Positions 16,417 through 24,837 of a DNA stretch of 64,000 bases are shown here, one piece after another. The notes beneath the pieces were generated by a model, which saw only the letters and a list, made by a program, of their open reading frames with translations, ran no database searches and was not told the origin of the DNA. Numbering within the stretch: position 1 is the first letter of the stretch; every line of letters begins with the position of its first letter. The position numbers were made by a program, and so were the translations under genes. The DNA comes from Spirochaetales bacterium (GTDB taxonomy: Bacteria; Spirochaetota; Spirochaetia; Sphaerochaetales; Sphaerochaetaceae): positions 1-64,000 of the forward strand of contig JAQYHB010000022.1 of the NCBI GenBank assembly GCA_028722305.1, read 5' to 3'.

Positions 16417-16706
16417 TTTTTTCCTGCGGTTCCTAATGTTGCTGACTCGACAATTCCCCGCGCCACCCCGGTCACAATCGCCCAGGTGCCTGGCAGCTGG
16501 ACGATGTCCTCCGGCTTGTACTCGGTGCCCTGCTCGTCAGTGACACCACTGATACCGGTGACGAATTGCTTGAAGAGATCGCAGTCGCTCGGCTTGTCCG
16601 TTACGATTCTCTCAAAGTCCTCGGCTGTCGGCACCTTGTACGCGACTTTCACCTCCGGGTGTCCTTCCATTGTCCAATTTTTCTGCCGCTCGATAGAGAT
16701 TATCAT
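16410..16706 (-). CDS. Tail assembly chaperone (G-like)
   Basis: The 98-aa product begins MIISIERQKNWTMEGHPEV and is rich in charged helical segments. AAGGAGG precedes the ATG. It lies between the tail tube gene and the tape measure, where gene G is found in lambda-like tails. The gene ends GGA AAA AAC GAA TAG, so a slippery heptamer lies two codons before the stop. Sequence similarity to a known family cannot be judged by eye; the call rests on position and the frameshift signal. Confidence 0.7.
   Translation of the reverse strand: MIISIERQKNWTMEGHPEVKVAYKVPTAEDFERIVTDKPSDCDLFKQFVTGISGVTDEQGTEYKPEDIVQLPGTWAIVTGVARGIVESATLGTAGKNE
16416..16422 (-). other. Programmed -1 frameshift site A AAA AAC
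   Basis: On the minus strand, in the zero frame, the codons are GGA-AAA-AAC. The heptamer fits X XXY YYZ exactly, lies six nucleotides before the stop, and leads into a 98-codon open frame. I did not identify a clear stimulatory stem. Confidence 0.7.
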
Positions 16707-16722
16707 ATCATCCTCCTTGCTC

Positions 16723-17118
16723 TCACGCCGCCGCAGACGACAGCTTGCCGGTACCCTGAAAATTGATGCTCAGTGTGATCTTGTCGCCATGACTCGCTCC
16801 GATGGCGACGCTGGTGATGATGATATTGCCACTCAGCGTGAGATCTGCATTCGCGACGAACGTAGCCGCCAACACCGTACCAACACCGTCACCAATCAGC
16901 TGGTCGATGACCGCCTTCTGTGCTGCGTCTGAATAATCGAATGAGCCGGAAAGCGACCCGCTCCAGTTGCGGTTGGTCGCAAGATACTCCTGATCTCTTT
17001 TTCCTAGTTGGCTCGTCTCTCCTGTGTTCTGCGTCCTTGTGATTGACCAGGTATCGATGTATCCGATCTGATTCGTCCCAAACTTGACGACTCCGTCAAC
17101 TCCTGCCATTACTGCCAT
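16723..17118 (-). CDS. Major tail tube protein
   Basis: The 131-aa product (MAVMAGVDGVVKFGTNQIGYIDTWSITRTQNTGETSQLG) has the pattern of siphovirus tail tube subunits: a short N-terminal arm, a W-S-x-x-x-x-x-x-x-GE-T segment, then SGSLSGSFDYSD and a beta-rich end with GDKITLSINFQGTGKL. GGAGG lies 7 nt before ATG 17118. It polymerises into the tail tube on the tape measure. It is flanked by a zinc-ribbon protein and the chaperone pair. Confidence 0.85.
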   Translation of the reverse strand: MAVMAGVDGVVKFGTNQIGYIDTWSITRTQNTGETSQLGKRDQEYLATNRNWSGSLSGSFDYSDAAQKAVIDQLIGDGVGTVLAATFVANADLTLSGNIIITSVAIGASHGDKITLSINFQGTGKLSSAAA

Positions 17119-17120
17119 AA

Positions 17121-17303
17121 TCAATCCTCCAATCTTTCAAGTTGCTTGGTCTCTTCTCCCGACTCAACAATCGGTACCATCTTGCTTCCGCAGACAGGGC
17201 AATTGCGCCTTGTCTCATCTCCCTCGGCCCTCGGAGCCTTGGTCCCGCAGCGCTCGCACTGCCACTCACGGATCAGAGTCTGCGCTGTACTCGTTCTCTG
17301 CAT
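17121..17303 (-). CDS. Small zinc-ribbon protein
   Basis: The 60-aa product has two Cys pairs, CERCGTKAP and CPVCGSKM, spaced as in a zinc ribbon, and an acidic tail. ATG 17303 was chosen because GGAGGA is 7 nt upstream; an ATG two codons earlier would be only 1 nt from it. The gene starts inside the end of the preceding gene (38-bp overlap) and stops 2 bp before the tube protein start. Similar small zinc ribbons occur in phage head-tail regions without a known role. Confidence 0.65.
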   Translation of the reverse strand: MQRTSTAQTLIREWQCERCGTKAPRAEGDETRRNCPVCGSKMVPIVESGEETKQLERLED

Positions 17304-17763
17304 AGACATATCCTCCACGGTCGACCGACACGTTACAGTCAAGCGTGATCAGGTACGTGCCGCTCGATAAATCCTTGTTCATCTCCTGGCCGTTCACGTC
17401 CAGTACCGCACCTCCGAGAGAGTGGTCAGAATCGACCACATCCTCCAGGATGTCCTCATACGCCTCGCCCCACCGCACCAGCGTCGCCGAGTCGTCGCAC
17501 TTGATGGCGATGCCGATCGTCATGTTGTAAGTGACGAAGAAGGCATCTCCGCTTTCCCGTCCCTGCACGATCAGGATCAGCGACGGATAGACCGTCAGCC
17601 CGTTCATAGGCTCGCAGTATCCATGGTGGCATTGAAGGATTGCAGGTAGGCCGAGCGTTTCGTCCTTGCCGTTCCACTCCTCGCACCCGGCGGCAAGTTC
17701 CTTCATCAGGAAACTTCCGACCGCGTCGAGCAGCTTCGACGTGCGGCTCACAAGCTTTCTCAT
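17266..17763 (-). CDS. Head-tail/tail terminator-type protein
   Basis: The 165-aa product has an N-terminal helix (KLLDAVGSFLMKELAAGC) followed by alternating strands containing YPSLILIVQGRE and a section TYNMTIGIAIKC, then a C-terminal strand with LDCNVSVDRGGY. Its position between the gp10-like connector and the tail tube is where the tail terminator (gpU-like) or a tail completion protein is found. It overlaps the upstream gene by 4 nt (ATGA). No family is named with certainty. Confidence 0.6.
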   Translation of the reverse strand: MRKLVSRTSKLLDAVGSFLMKELAAGCEEWNGKDETLGLPAILQCHHGYCEPMNGLTVYPSLILIVQGRESGDAFFVTYNMTIGIAIKCDDSATLVRWGEAYEDILEDVVDSDHSLGGAVLDVNGQEMNKDLSSGTYLITLDCNVSVDRGGYVYAENEYSADSDP

Positions 17764-18155
17764 CTCATCTCCTCCATCGTCTTCCGGATCACCTGTTCCA
17801 GCGTCTCGGTGATGTTATGGCTGCCGAAGTATGCTTCGAATCCAGGCCGGACGAACTCGTGCTTCGTGCCGACATAGCGGGCAAGATAGTTCTGATTGCC
17901 TCGGATCTTGTAGCCAGGTGCAAGAAGGAAGGACTTGTACCGCTTGCTCCACCTGACCCCAAAATGCCCGATGGTAGTTCCGGTAATCCGCTTCATCGCC
18001 TTCCCATGAAGATAAGTGGCGCTGATCCACGCCGCTGCTTCGTTGCCTGCCTTGCCGAGAAAGCCATTGATGTTGTACTGCAGGTGGGTTGAGACGTAGC
18101 GCCGCCACTTGTCGAAGTTCTCCCTCTCCAGCCTCACAATGAATCCGTCGGACAT
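17760..18155 (-). CDS. HK97 gp10-like head-tail component
   Basis: The 131-aa product (MSDGFIVRLERENFDKWRRYVSTH) has the length and layout of HK97 gp10-type head-tail joining proteins: an N-terminal helix, a KAGNEAAAWISATYLHGKAMKRITG basic segment, and a C-terminal helix (ITETLEQVIRKTMEEMR). ATG 18155 is fixed by a 1-nt overlap (TGATG) with the stop of the upstream connector gene. Confidence 0.7.
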   Translation of the reverse strand: MSDGFIVRLERENFDKWRRYVSTHLQYNINGFLGKAGNEAAAWISATYLHGKAMKRITGTTIGHFGVRWSKRYKSFLLAPGYKIRGNQNYLARYVGTKHEFVRPGFEAYFGSHNITETLEQVIRKTMEEMR

Positions 18156-18733
18156 CAGACAATCCTCCCCGTGCGGTAATAATCCAACGTCTTCATGACA
18201 GCCGCAGGAACCATCGACTGTTCGATGCTCTCCGTTCCGCCGTCGACGTTGGTCCGCTGTGAGATGCCGATCTGGTTCGAACCCGTCATCTTGGCGATGT
18301 ACTGAGCCGTCCACGCGATGGCCCTCTTGATGCCTGCGGGAATCGAATCAGCCGTCCAACCGTAGGTAAACTCGGCCTTCACCGCGTCACGCTCTTCAGG
18401 GATTGCGGGAGACCCGTACAGCACCACGATGCCAGTCTCCGGGTCGAGGCGGTAGCTTCCCGCGTCGAGCAGGCCTGGCCACGTACGGCTTCCGTCATCG
18501 AGCCAGACCCGCAACGCCAGCACAGGCGCCCGCCCGAGGGCGAGCAGTCCGTTCCGCACGTCTGCCGCGTCAAAGTATGCGGTCCTCTGGGCGCTCCAAT
18601 CCCCTCCGACATCGAGGACACGCCTACACTGGTCCTCCGCAGTGTCGATGCAGTCCTGCCAGACCGCATCGGCAGATGCAGGAAGGTTCATGTTGTACGT
18701 TTTGCGTAGATCGGAAGGGGCCAGCACGCTCAT
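18155..18733 (-). CDS. HK97 gp6-like head-tail connector
   Basis: The 192-aa product starts MSVLAPSDLRKTYNMNLPASADAVWQDCIDTAEDQC, an all-helical opening as in gp6/gp15-type adaptors that dock under the portal. The middle has a strand-rich insert with RAPVLALRVWLDDGSRTWPGLLDAG and DPETGIVVLYGSPAIPEERDAVKAEFTYGW, and the end returns to helices (IKRAIAWTAQYIAKMTGSN). The position directly after the capsid gene supports the assignment. Confidence 0.75.
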   Translation of the reverse strand: MSVLAPSDLRKTYNMNLPASADAVWQDCIDTAEDQCRRVLDVGGDWSAQRTAYFDAADVRNGLLALGRAPVLALRVWLDDGSRTWPGLLDAGSYRLDPETGIVVLYGSPAIPEERDAVKAEFTYGWTADSIPAGIKRAIAWTAQYIAKMTGSNQIGISQRTNVDGGTESIEQSMVPAAVMKTLDYYRTGRIV

Positions 18734-18747
18734 CGGATCACCTCGCC

Positions 18748-20379
18748 TCAGGCCATCTTGACGACGCAGAAAGCCTCAGGCAGCGCGCAGTTGCCGTCAA
18801 GCCTCTCCACCGCCTTGATGCCTACCTGGTCGTTGGCCGCATACAGCTCGTTCAGGACCTGAACATCGAGACCCTGTCGGTCGGCGATGTGGTAGTAGCT
18901 GAAGTCGCCTGCCACGATAACGCTTGCGCCGGTAGCGATCTTCGGCATGAACTTGCTCTCCAGGACGCGGTGCCCAAGCACCATGGAAAGCGGCTCGTTC
19001 TGCGGGAAGATGAAATGCCCGCCACCATCCTTCAGGAGCCGGATCGCGTTGGCGGTCGCCGGGTTCATGACCAGGGTTGCGTTCGGCGCGTAGGCCGAAA
19101 GAACGGCGTCGATCTGCGAGACGTCATCCCAAGTCAGCGCGGTCGCTGAAGCGGCTGTAATCACCTGGGCCTTGTTGGCCGTCAGCGCCAGCGTGGTCAG
19201 GATGCCGGTGATGTGGTTGTTGCTCGACCCGGTGCCGTTCAGGAACTCGTTCTCCTCAAACTCTGCCATCGCCTTGCCGATGGAGTCGACCAGATACTGC
19301 TGCACGTCGACAGCTGGATCGGTAAGGGACTCGCGGGAGGCTTTGACCAGAGCGGCGATCTTGTAGGCCGACAAGGTCAGCACGGACACGTCCGGAGTGC
19401 TGTCCCCAATCGCGGCACCCTCGCCAGTATAGGCGACCGTCACCCCGGTCGACTCAACCGCGATCTTGTAGTCTCCGCTTGCCTGATGCACGGTAGCGAT
19501 GCCGCGGATCTGTGCGAGAGTGTTGCGTTTCTTGACAATCTCGCTGGCGATCTCTGTCGGCACAGTTCCCGCAAAGGAAGTCCCGACCGTCACCGCCTCG
19601 ATGATGCGATTGACGAATTTCTTCGACTCGCTCATCGTCTGTGACGGCTTCTTCTCGCCGTCGACAATCCCGGATGCACCGGCAGCGTTCTTCTTCTGCT
19701 CGTCATCGAGATTCCGCTTCTGCTCATCCATGGCCTGCTCGGTAGAGGCCATGCCCTCTTTCTTCTTCTCTTCCATATGCTTCTCCTCAGAAGATTTTCC
19801 AGCCGTCGCCATAGCAGGCCCCTGGCTGTCAGTTTCCTTGTTCTCGCCTTGTCCCGCAGAACCCTGCGAAGCAGGCTTGTCGCCAGCCGGACTGGCGTAG
19901 GTACTGTTGGCCGGGTATTGCACGAAGTCGCAGTATCGGATCAGCTCATAGGTGAGCGGGTTGACTACTCCATCAGCATCCTGCTCGCCGTATCCTACGG
20001 AGCTTACGCCGATTCCTACACCCATAGCGCGGAGCTTGTCCAACTTCATTGCGTAGTCCTCGTCAACGAAATAGAGGTCGATGACAAGCTGCCCGTTATC
20101 GATCCTCGGATTCTTCGCAACCGCGACATAATTCGCATACTCATAGTGATAGTCAGGATCATGCCCGTCGCAGACGCCGGTCGCTTTGTTCTCTTTGCAG
20201 ACCCGCTCGGCAAGATCCTGCGTATACACACGCCCGTTGAGATTGATCTTACCGATGTTCCAGATCGGCGCGGTCCAGTGCGCGCTGTACTGCCCTGCCT
20301 CTTCTTCGGTCAGCTTTACCGGCTTGAAGTCGGACGCATCCAGCATCAGCGTATCCACCATCAATGTCTTCTTGCTCAT
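18748..20379 (-). CDS. Fused prohead protease and major capsid protein
   Basis: The 543-aa protein joins two usually separate head proteins. Residues 1 to about 170 look like an HK97-type prohead protease, with the likely catalytic His73 in CDGHDPDYH and Ser125/126 in GIGVSSVGYG. A Lys/Glu/Gln-rich linker (about 175-245) resembles a delta/scaffold domain. From about 250 the capsid protein follows (SKKFVNRIIEAVTVGTSFAGTV onward) with the EFEENEFLNGTG and LDVQVLNELYAANDQ segments of the HK97 fold. Self-cleavage should release the mature shell protein. It lies between portal and connector genes. Confidence 0.88.
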   Translation of the reverse strand: MSKKTLMVDTLMLDASDFKPVKLTEEEAGQYSAHWTAPIWNIGKINLNGRVYTQDLAERVCKENKATGVCDGHDPDYHYEYANYVAVAKNPRIDNGQLVIDLYFVDEDYAMKLDKLRAMGVGIGVSSVGYGEQDADGVVNPLTYELIRYCDFVQYPANSTYASPAGDKPASQGSAGQGENKETDSQGPAMATAGKSSEEKHMEEKKKEGMASTEQAMDEQKRNLDDEQKKNAAGASGIVDGEKKPSQTMSESKKFVNRIIEAVTVGTSFAGTVPTEIASEIVKKRNTLAQIRGIATVHQASGDYKIAVESTGVTVAYTGEGAAIGDSTPDVSVLTLSAYKIAALVKASRESLTDPAVDVQQYLVDSIGKAMAEFEENEFLNGTGSSNNHITGILTTLALTANKAQVITAASATALTWDDVSQIDAVLSAYAPNATLVMNPATANAIRLLKDGGGHFIFPQNEPLSMVLGHRVLESKFMPKIATGASVIVAGDFSYYHIADRQGLDVQVLNELYAANDQVGIKAVERLDGNCALPEAFCVVKMA

Positions 20380-20394
20380 ATCCTCTCCTCGTTG

Positions 20395-22335
20395 TTATTT
20401 GCCTGGAGCCACCACACATCTGCATCCCGTGTGCCACGGCGGATGCGCCAGGTCGCGATGGATGTGCATGACATTCCCCTGCGGATCTGTCAGGTCTGTC
20501 CCCTTCGCGATGACGTTGCCGTCAACGCTTGTCACCTTGCCGTCGAGCTGTCCGCAGAACTCGCATGCGTCCGGGCTTGCGACCACGTGCATGTACTGCA
20601 CGCCGAGTTGCTGGTATAGGAACACATCGAACGCTTGGCCTGCCCTGTGTGTCTCGTCTCCCGATTCTTGAGCCGGGACGTCCTGCGTCCAGTGCTCGTC
20701 AAGCTCGTCGATATCGTCCTCGATGTCGTCCTGCGATGCTCCAGCGAGCTTCGTCGAGACTTGCCTGACACGAGTGCTCACACAACGACTTGCCGCATCC
20801 ATACCACACTTGGCGGCAAACGCCTCCATGCTGTCTGCGCTGACTTGCGCGTCAGTGCCGACCTGCTTCTGCACGATTGGATAGAGACGCGCCATGATCT
20901 CCTTGTAGACTTCGGCATATGAAGAGCCCCACTCGGCAGCCTTGCCTTCCGCCCAATTCTGGAAGCCGGTGGCAATGGCGTCAGCGGTCTCTTCCTTGTG
21001 CTCGCGTAGCCAGTCGATCGCCTCCTTCATGTCCTTGCGGATGATTGCCTCGATTTTGCTCCTGGAGCTCTTGGTGACCGTCGTCACGTCCCTGTAAAAA
21101 GCCATGTCCCTCAGCACCTTGTCGGTGAGCTTGTTGTCGCCATGCGAAACGGCGTTCATGTCCCAGCCGTTGTTTGTCGTCTGCCCGACCTTGTCGATTG
21201 TCGTGTAGTTCATCGGGATGAAGTGCTGGTCACCGCCTTCGACTGGATTCATGTCCTCCAGCTCCCTGACCTCGTTGATGCTCATCCATCCATCGGCGAT
21301 GGCGTTGTGGTAGAATGCCGCGCGTGTGGCATGGTCTCCCCGAAGGAGCCCACGGAAGTTGAACTTGAACCGGTCGCCCGGCTTCTCGACAATCTTGAGC
21401 AGGGCAGTCTCCCAGCTTATGAAGCGAGGTTGCAGGGCATACGTCACGAGATACAGGCCCTGCTGCTCCGAGTTGCCTACGGTCGAGTTGGAGGTGTCTC
21501 CGATCCATGAAGCCGGGACGCCGAAGCGCCTTGCTACTTCCTTTACGCTCCAGGACTGGGCATCGATCAGGTTCTTTGTGTCCCCCTCGCTGAACCGGAA
21601 CGCCTCGTACTTCATCGAGTCCTCGATGACCATCGTCTTGAAGGCGTTCGCACTGCCACTATACCCAGCCTGGATAGCCCGGCTGATCTCTTCCTTGACC
21701 TCTTTCTTCGTCCCCTTTGGAACCGTGACCACACCGCCAAGGGAAGTCCCCTTGTCAAAGAAGCTCTTCTGGAGCTGCTTGTTCGCGGACGCGATCTCCA
21801 CGTCCTTGTCCGCGTAGAAGAGCGGCGCGAGATACTCGCGGTAGCCGATCGGCGTGTGGCTGACCTTCAGGATGTCCCGCTCGCCCAGGAGCTGTCCGGT
21901 CGGCCCATAGCAGTATCCAAGAGTCCCGTCAGAAAGTACGACACGAGAGATGTTGCGGGGTGATACCGGATAGAGCGCCACAATCCTTCCCTGGATGTCC
22001 CGCTCGATGATTGCGTATGCCACGCCGAAGAGCTCGTAGTTGAAGCCCATCGCCCAACGGAATTCGTAGGAGGTCATGTAGTAGTTCGGGTGGTCCATCA
22101 GGACTGCTATGCGCGAATCGTAGATCTCCTGCCAGCCTGAACCCGTGGGGCGATAAAGATGCAGAGGCATTGTCGCGTAGGTCATGCAAAGTTGTCTGAC
22201 GCAGTCCCAGAAGGCGCTATTTTCAAGCGCCTTATAGTCCCGCTGCGTAGCAAGCATACCAAGCGATGACCCACTTCCGATTGTCACCCCAGAAGTGGAT
22301 TCATTGACTTTGTTGCGCCTATTGAATAATCCCAT
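20395..22335 (-). CDS. Portal protein fused to a Mu gpF-like minor head domain
   Basis: The 646-aa product starts with an HK97-family portal (about residues 1-390): VRQLCMTYATMPLHLYRP, GFNYELFGVAYAIIERD, VKEVARRFGVPASWIGD and the late ALLKIVEKPGDRFKFNFRGLLRGD are typical. The remaining roughly 230 residues are not part of a portal. They end in the Cys/His cluster DACEFCGQLDGK ... HPPWHTGCRC found in Mu gpF / SPP1 gp7 minor head proteins. The fusion would tie the minor head protein to the portal ring. Confidence 0.88.
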   Translation of the reverse strand: MGLFNRRNKVNESTSGVTIGSGSSLGMLATQRDYKALENSAFWDCVRQLCMTYATMPLHLYRPTGSGWQEIYDSRIAVLMDHPNYYMTSYEFRWAMGFNYELFGVAYAIIERDIQGRIVALYPVSPRNISRVVLSDGTLGYCYGPTGQLLGERDILKVSHTPIGYREYLAPLFYADKDVEIASANKQLQKSFFDKGTSLGGVVTVPKGTKKEVKEEISRAIQAGYSGSANAFKTMVIEDSMKYEAFRFSEGDTKNLIDAQSWSVKEVARRFGVPASWIGDTSNSTVGNSEQQGLYLVTYALQPRFISWETALLKIVEKPGDRFKFNFRGLLRGDHATRAAFYHNAIADGWMSINEVRELEDMNPVEGGDQHFIPMNYTTIDKVGQTTNNGWDMNAVSHGDNKLTDKVLRDMAFYRDVTTVTKSSRSKIEAIIRKDMKEAIDWLREHKEETADAIATGFQNWAEGKAAEWGSSYAEVYKEIMARLYPIVQKQVGTDAQVSADSMEAFAAKCGMDAASRCVSTRVRQVSTKLAGASQDDIEDDIDELDEHWTQDVPAQESGDETHRAGQAFDVFLYQQLGVQYMHVVASPDACEFCGQLDGKVTSVDGNVIAKGTDLTDPQGNVMHIHRDLAHPPWHTGCRCVVAPGK

Positions 22336-22405
22336 CTCGGAATACCTCTATGGATATTGATACAATAAAACCGGAATATATGCTTGCGGACTCCGTAACT
22401 TCTCA

Positions 22406-24142
22406 TCAAGCGAAGAATATCGAGTCGCCTACCTCTTCCTCAGACAACCCGGTATCCCAGTGGGTCGACGAGGTATCGAACGCCATGATCGCGGTGATGA
22501 CGCCATCGATCCGGCTCGCACTCCTGCCCAAAGACGGTTTGACAAGCTTGATGTTTCCGTGCTCGTCCTGCTTGCTGTCCGCACAGCTCATCATCCACGT
22601 CTCGACCTCGTTGTTGTTGACAATATTCCCGAGCAGATAGTTCCGCTCGAACTCCTTGATGGACGGAGACATGCTCATCATTCCCTGACTGAAGATGATT
22701 GCCACATCCTCGAACCACGGCGGCATATTCCTTTGCAGGTTGTCGATCTTCCATTTGTCGCAAGCGATCAGCTGCAGGTCATAGCGCTTGTGCACTTCTT
22801 CGATATACTGGGCGACAATCGCATAGTCGACCACGTCTCCAGGAGTCGCCTGGACAAGTCCCTGTCTGACCCATTGTCGGAGTGGCACGCGAAGCTGTCT
22901 CTCAAGCATCGTAACTCGGTTCTCCGGAACCCAGAACATGTGCGTCTGGATATGGCGCACCCCATCATCCACATCCTCAGGAAAATCAAGAGTGAACGCG
23001 GTGAAGTCCGAGTTGCCTGACAAGTCCAATCCCGCGCAGCACCATCGACCTTCTAGAGATATGACGTCGATCGTGTGACAACACTTCTCTCTCCATACCG
23101 GCATGTTGGCCCACCTGGTATTAGAGTCGACCCACATGTTGAGATTCTTTGTCTTGAAGTCCACTCTGTCGCTCTCGCTGTCATGCACGTAGTCCCAACG
23201 CGCGCGGAACGAATCCACATCGACGCTGACACCCCAGTTCGGGTTGGCTTTCTCCCATGTGATCGGCGAGGAGATGTCGTCGCCGTCGTCCGGGCAGAAG
23301 ATCGCAACGAAATACCGGTCTGTCCGCACGACGCCTTGAATGATGCGCACGCATTTGTCATGTTCATGTTTGCAGACTCCTTGTAAGTTTGTCCCTGCAG
23401 TAGTGATGCGGATTGTGATGGATTCCGGGTCAGACACTGACCCTGACACTATCGAGTTGATCAACTCATTTGATACATGCTGATGGTACTCGTCGCATAT
23501 GAAACAATGGCTAAGCTTTCCATCTTTTGGCGCAGCACTGATTGCGGTGATCCTCTGTCTGCCATATACGATTTCCTTGTTGTTCTTCGAATCGCTGACT
23601 CGGAGCCCGTTGCCTTCCCACTTGCGCAGACACCCATATGCGCGCCTGAACGTGTCTCCCGCCTGATCGAGAGAGGTCGCGCCGATATAGCATGGGGAGC
23701 CTTTTCCCTCGGCGGAACTGAAAGCCATGTAGTCGATGAGCGCTCCAGCAAGAGTCGACTTGCCGTTCTTGCGCGGAACCTCGATGTAGGCGTCCATGAA
23801 GCGACGCACCCCGGTATTACCGTTTACCCAGCCGAACATTACCATGACGATGAATACCTGCCACGGTTCTAACCTGAGAACCTTGTCCATCATCACTCCG
23901 TCAGGGAAGCACAGGTTTGCAGCCATCCATATAAGAGGCGAGGTCGCTCGTTCCCAGCTGAACACCCAAGGCCAGTCGTCAGACCGCGCCCTGGCGAGAT
24001 CGTCCTGTTGCCGCTGGATCATGGACCTCTCCATCATTCCTGCACGGCGTTTGCCTGTGGTGACACTTGAGATGTACTTGTGATAGTCGGCGACGAAGAC
24101 CTGACACAGCACCTTCGTCGCCTTCGGACCAAGCTCCCTCAT
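22406..24142 (-). CDS. terL: Terminase large subunit
   Basis: The 578-aa DNA packaging motor has an ATPase domain with Walker A PRKNGKST (123-130), Walker B CFICDE (213-218) and the coupling motif TAGTN, followed by an RNase H-like nuclease with Asp in CAGLDLSGNSD and the terminal DGVITAIMAF motif. It belongs to the HK97-type terminase group. The start shares ATGA with an upstream leftward frame and has GGAGG in front. No convincing small subunit gene remains upstream, because the space is shared with an opposing BRCT reading frame. Confidence 0.95.
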   Translation of the reverse strand: MRELGPKATKVLCQVFVADYHKYISSVTTGKRRAGMMERSMIQRQQDDLARARSDDWPWVFSWERATSPLIWMAANLCFPDGVMMDKVLRLEPWQVFIVMVMFGWVNGNTGVRRFMDAYIEVPRKNGKSTLAGALIDYMAFSSAEGKGSPCYIGATSLDQAGDTFRRAYGCLRKWEGNGLRVSDSKNNKEIVYGRQRITAISAAPKDGKLSHCFICDEYHQHVSNELINSIVSGSVSDPESITIRITTAGTNLQGVCKHEHDKCVRIIQGVVRTDRYFVAIFCPDDGDDISSPITWEKANPNWGVSVDVDSFRARWDYVHDSESDRVDFKTKNLNMWVDSNTRWANMPVWREKCCHTIDVISLEGRWCCAGLDLSGNSDFTAFTLDFPEDVDDGVRHIQTHMFWVPENRVTMLERQLRVPLRQWVRQGLVQATPGDVVDYAIVAQYIEEVHKRYDLQLIACDKWKIDNLQRNMPPWFEDVAIIFSQGMMSMSPSIKEFERNYLLGNIVNNNEVETWMMSCADSKQDEHGNIKLVKPSLGRSASRIDGVITAIMAFDTSSTHWDTGLSEEEVGDSIFFA

Positions 24143-24249
24143 TCCTCCGAATCACCTGCCCCGAATGCCGAGAGGATGTCCTCGTCAGCATCTTTCGTCT
24201 TGTCCAGAAGATCAAGAAGCTGGCCGCACAGAACGGAATCCATCTCGAC

Positions 24250-24579
24250 ATGAGCCTCCTTAGGGTTCCAGAAGAGAAGTACTACAGGATCACTCTGAAG
24301 GATATCGTCCCTAGGAAAGAACCGGATCCAAGCAGCTTCTTCTACAAGACGCATGTCGTGTTCACAGGTAACCTCCCCATTCCGCGGATTATGGCGATGC
24401 AGGCTGTAGTGGACCAAGGTGGACTGGTAGGCAATACGGTGACCAAGCGGACCCGGTACCTTGTACGCGGGAAAAATTCCGGGGTCCTGAAGAACGACCA
24501 GGCAAACGAGGCCAAGGCCGCAGGGCAGGACATCACCATCCTATCGCCCGAAGATTTCATGACGAAGGTGTGCTTATAG
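24250..24579 (+). CDS. BRCT-domain protein (probably truncated)
   Basis: The last 80 residues form a BRCT domain: THVVFTGNLPIPRIMAMQAV, then VDQGGLVGNTVTKRTRYLVRG and the closing LSPEDFM. BRCT domains bind DNA ends or phosphopeptides and in phages are usually carried by exonuclease or ligase proteins. The upstream portion (RVPEEKYYRITLKDIV) has no ribosome site, the frame continues into terL antisense without a plausible start, and the gene opposes the late operon. I infer it is the surviving 3' end of an early-region gene left by a deletion. ATG 24250 is nominal. Confidence 0.6.
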   Translation: MSLLRVPEEKYYRITLKDIVPRKEPDPSSFFYKTHVVFTGNLPIPRIMAMQAVVDQGGLVGNTVTKRTRYLVRGKNSGVLKNDQANEAKAAGQDITILSPEDFMTKVCL

Positions 24580-24582
24580 CAT

Positions 24583-24617
24583 GTGGTGGCATCAGTTTTG
24601 GCATCAATTACCATCAC
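24583..24617. repeat. Third copy of a 35-bp att-flanking sequence
   Basis: Identical to 365-399 (attL) and 24781-24815 (attR). It begins 3 bp after the BRCT stop codon and 96 bp before attR. It is AT-rich to its right (24618-24712), where no gene is seen. It may be an integrase arm site or a scar of recombination. Confidence 0.7.
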
Positions 24618-24712
24618 ACCGCATGTAAATATTGATAAAGTACAGCAATAGATGTAAGATTAATTGTAATATATGTCATGAGTTGCGTATCCCTGCTACG
24701 GAAGGCCCGCTT

Positions 24713-24830
24713 TTCGATTCCGACCAGCCCGAATACCGTATCTCTTGGCATACTGACAAGTTATCAGAGAGTCGGTGATGGTGGTGGCATCAGTTTTGGC
24801 ATCAATTACCATCACTGGCCCTTGTGCCAG
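24713..24830. repeat. attR, 118-bp direct repeat (right copy)
   Basis: The first 20 bp are the displaced 3' end of tRNA-Pro, which marks the right end of the prophage. Similarity to the left end continues, with a 1-bp deletion, into an ATG that matches the integrase start. Confidence 0.92.
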
Positions 24831-24837
24831 AGAAGCC

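Larger units (their letters stand above)
297..24830. mobile_element. Siphovirus-type prophage in tRNA-Pro
   Basis: The element is bounded by a 118-bp perfect direct repeat that starts inside the tRNA T loop. It contains an integrase, terminase large subunit, portal, protease/capsid, head-tail connectors, tail tube, chaperones, tape measure, fibre and Tfa, which is the gene order of a long-tailed HK97-like phage. Late genes read leftward. I could not recognise a cI/Cro switch, replication genes, an intact small terminase or an endolysin, and the DNA between terL and attR is only about 0.6 kb. The element may therefore be cryptic after an early-region deletion, although the structural genes appear intact. 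Confidence 0.93.
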
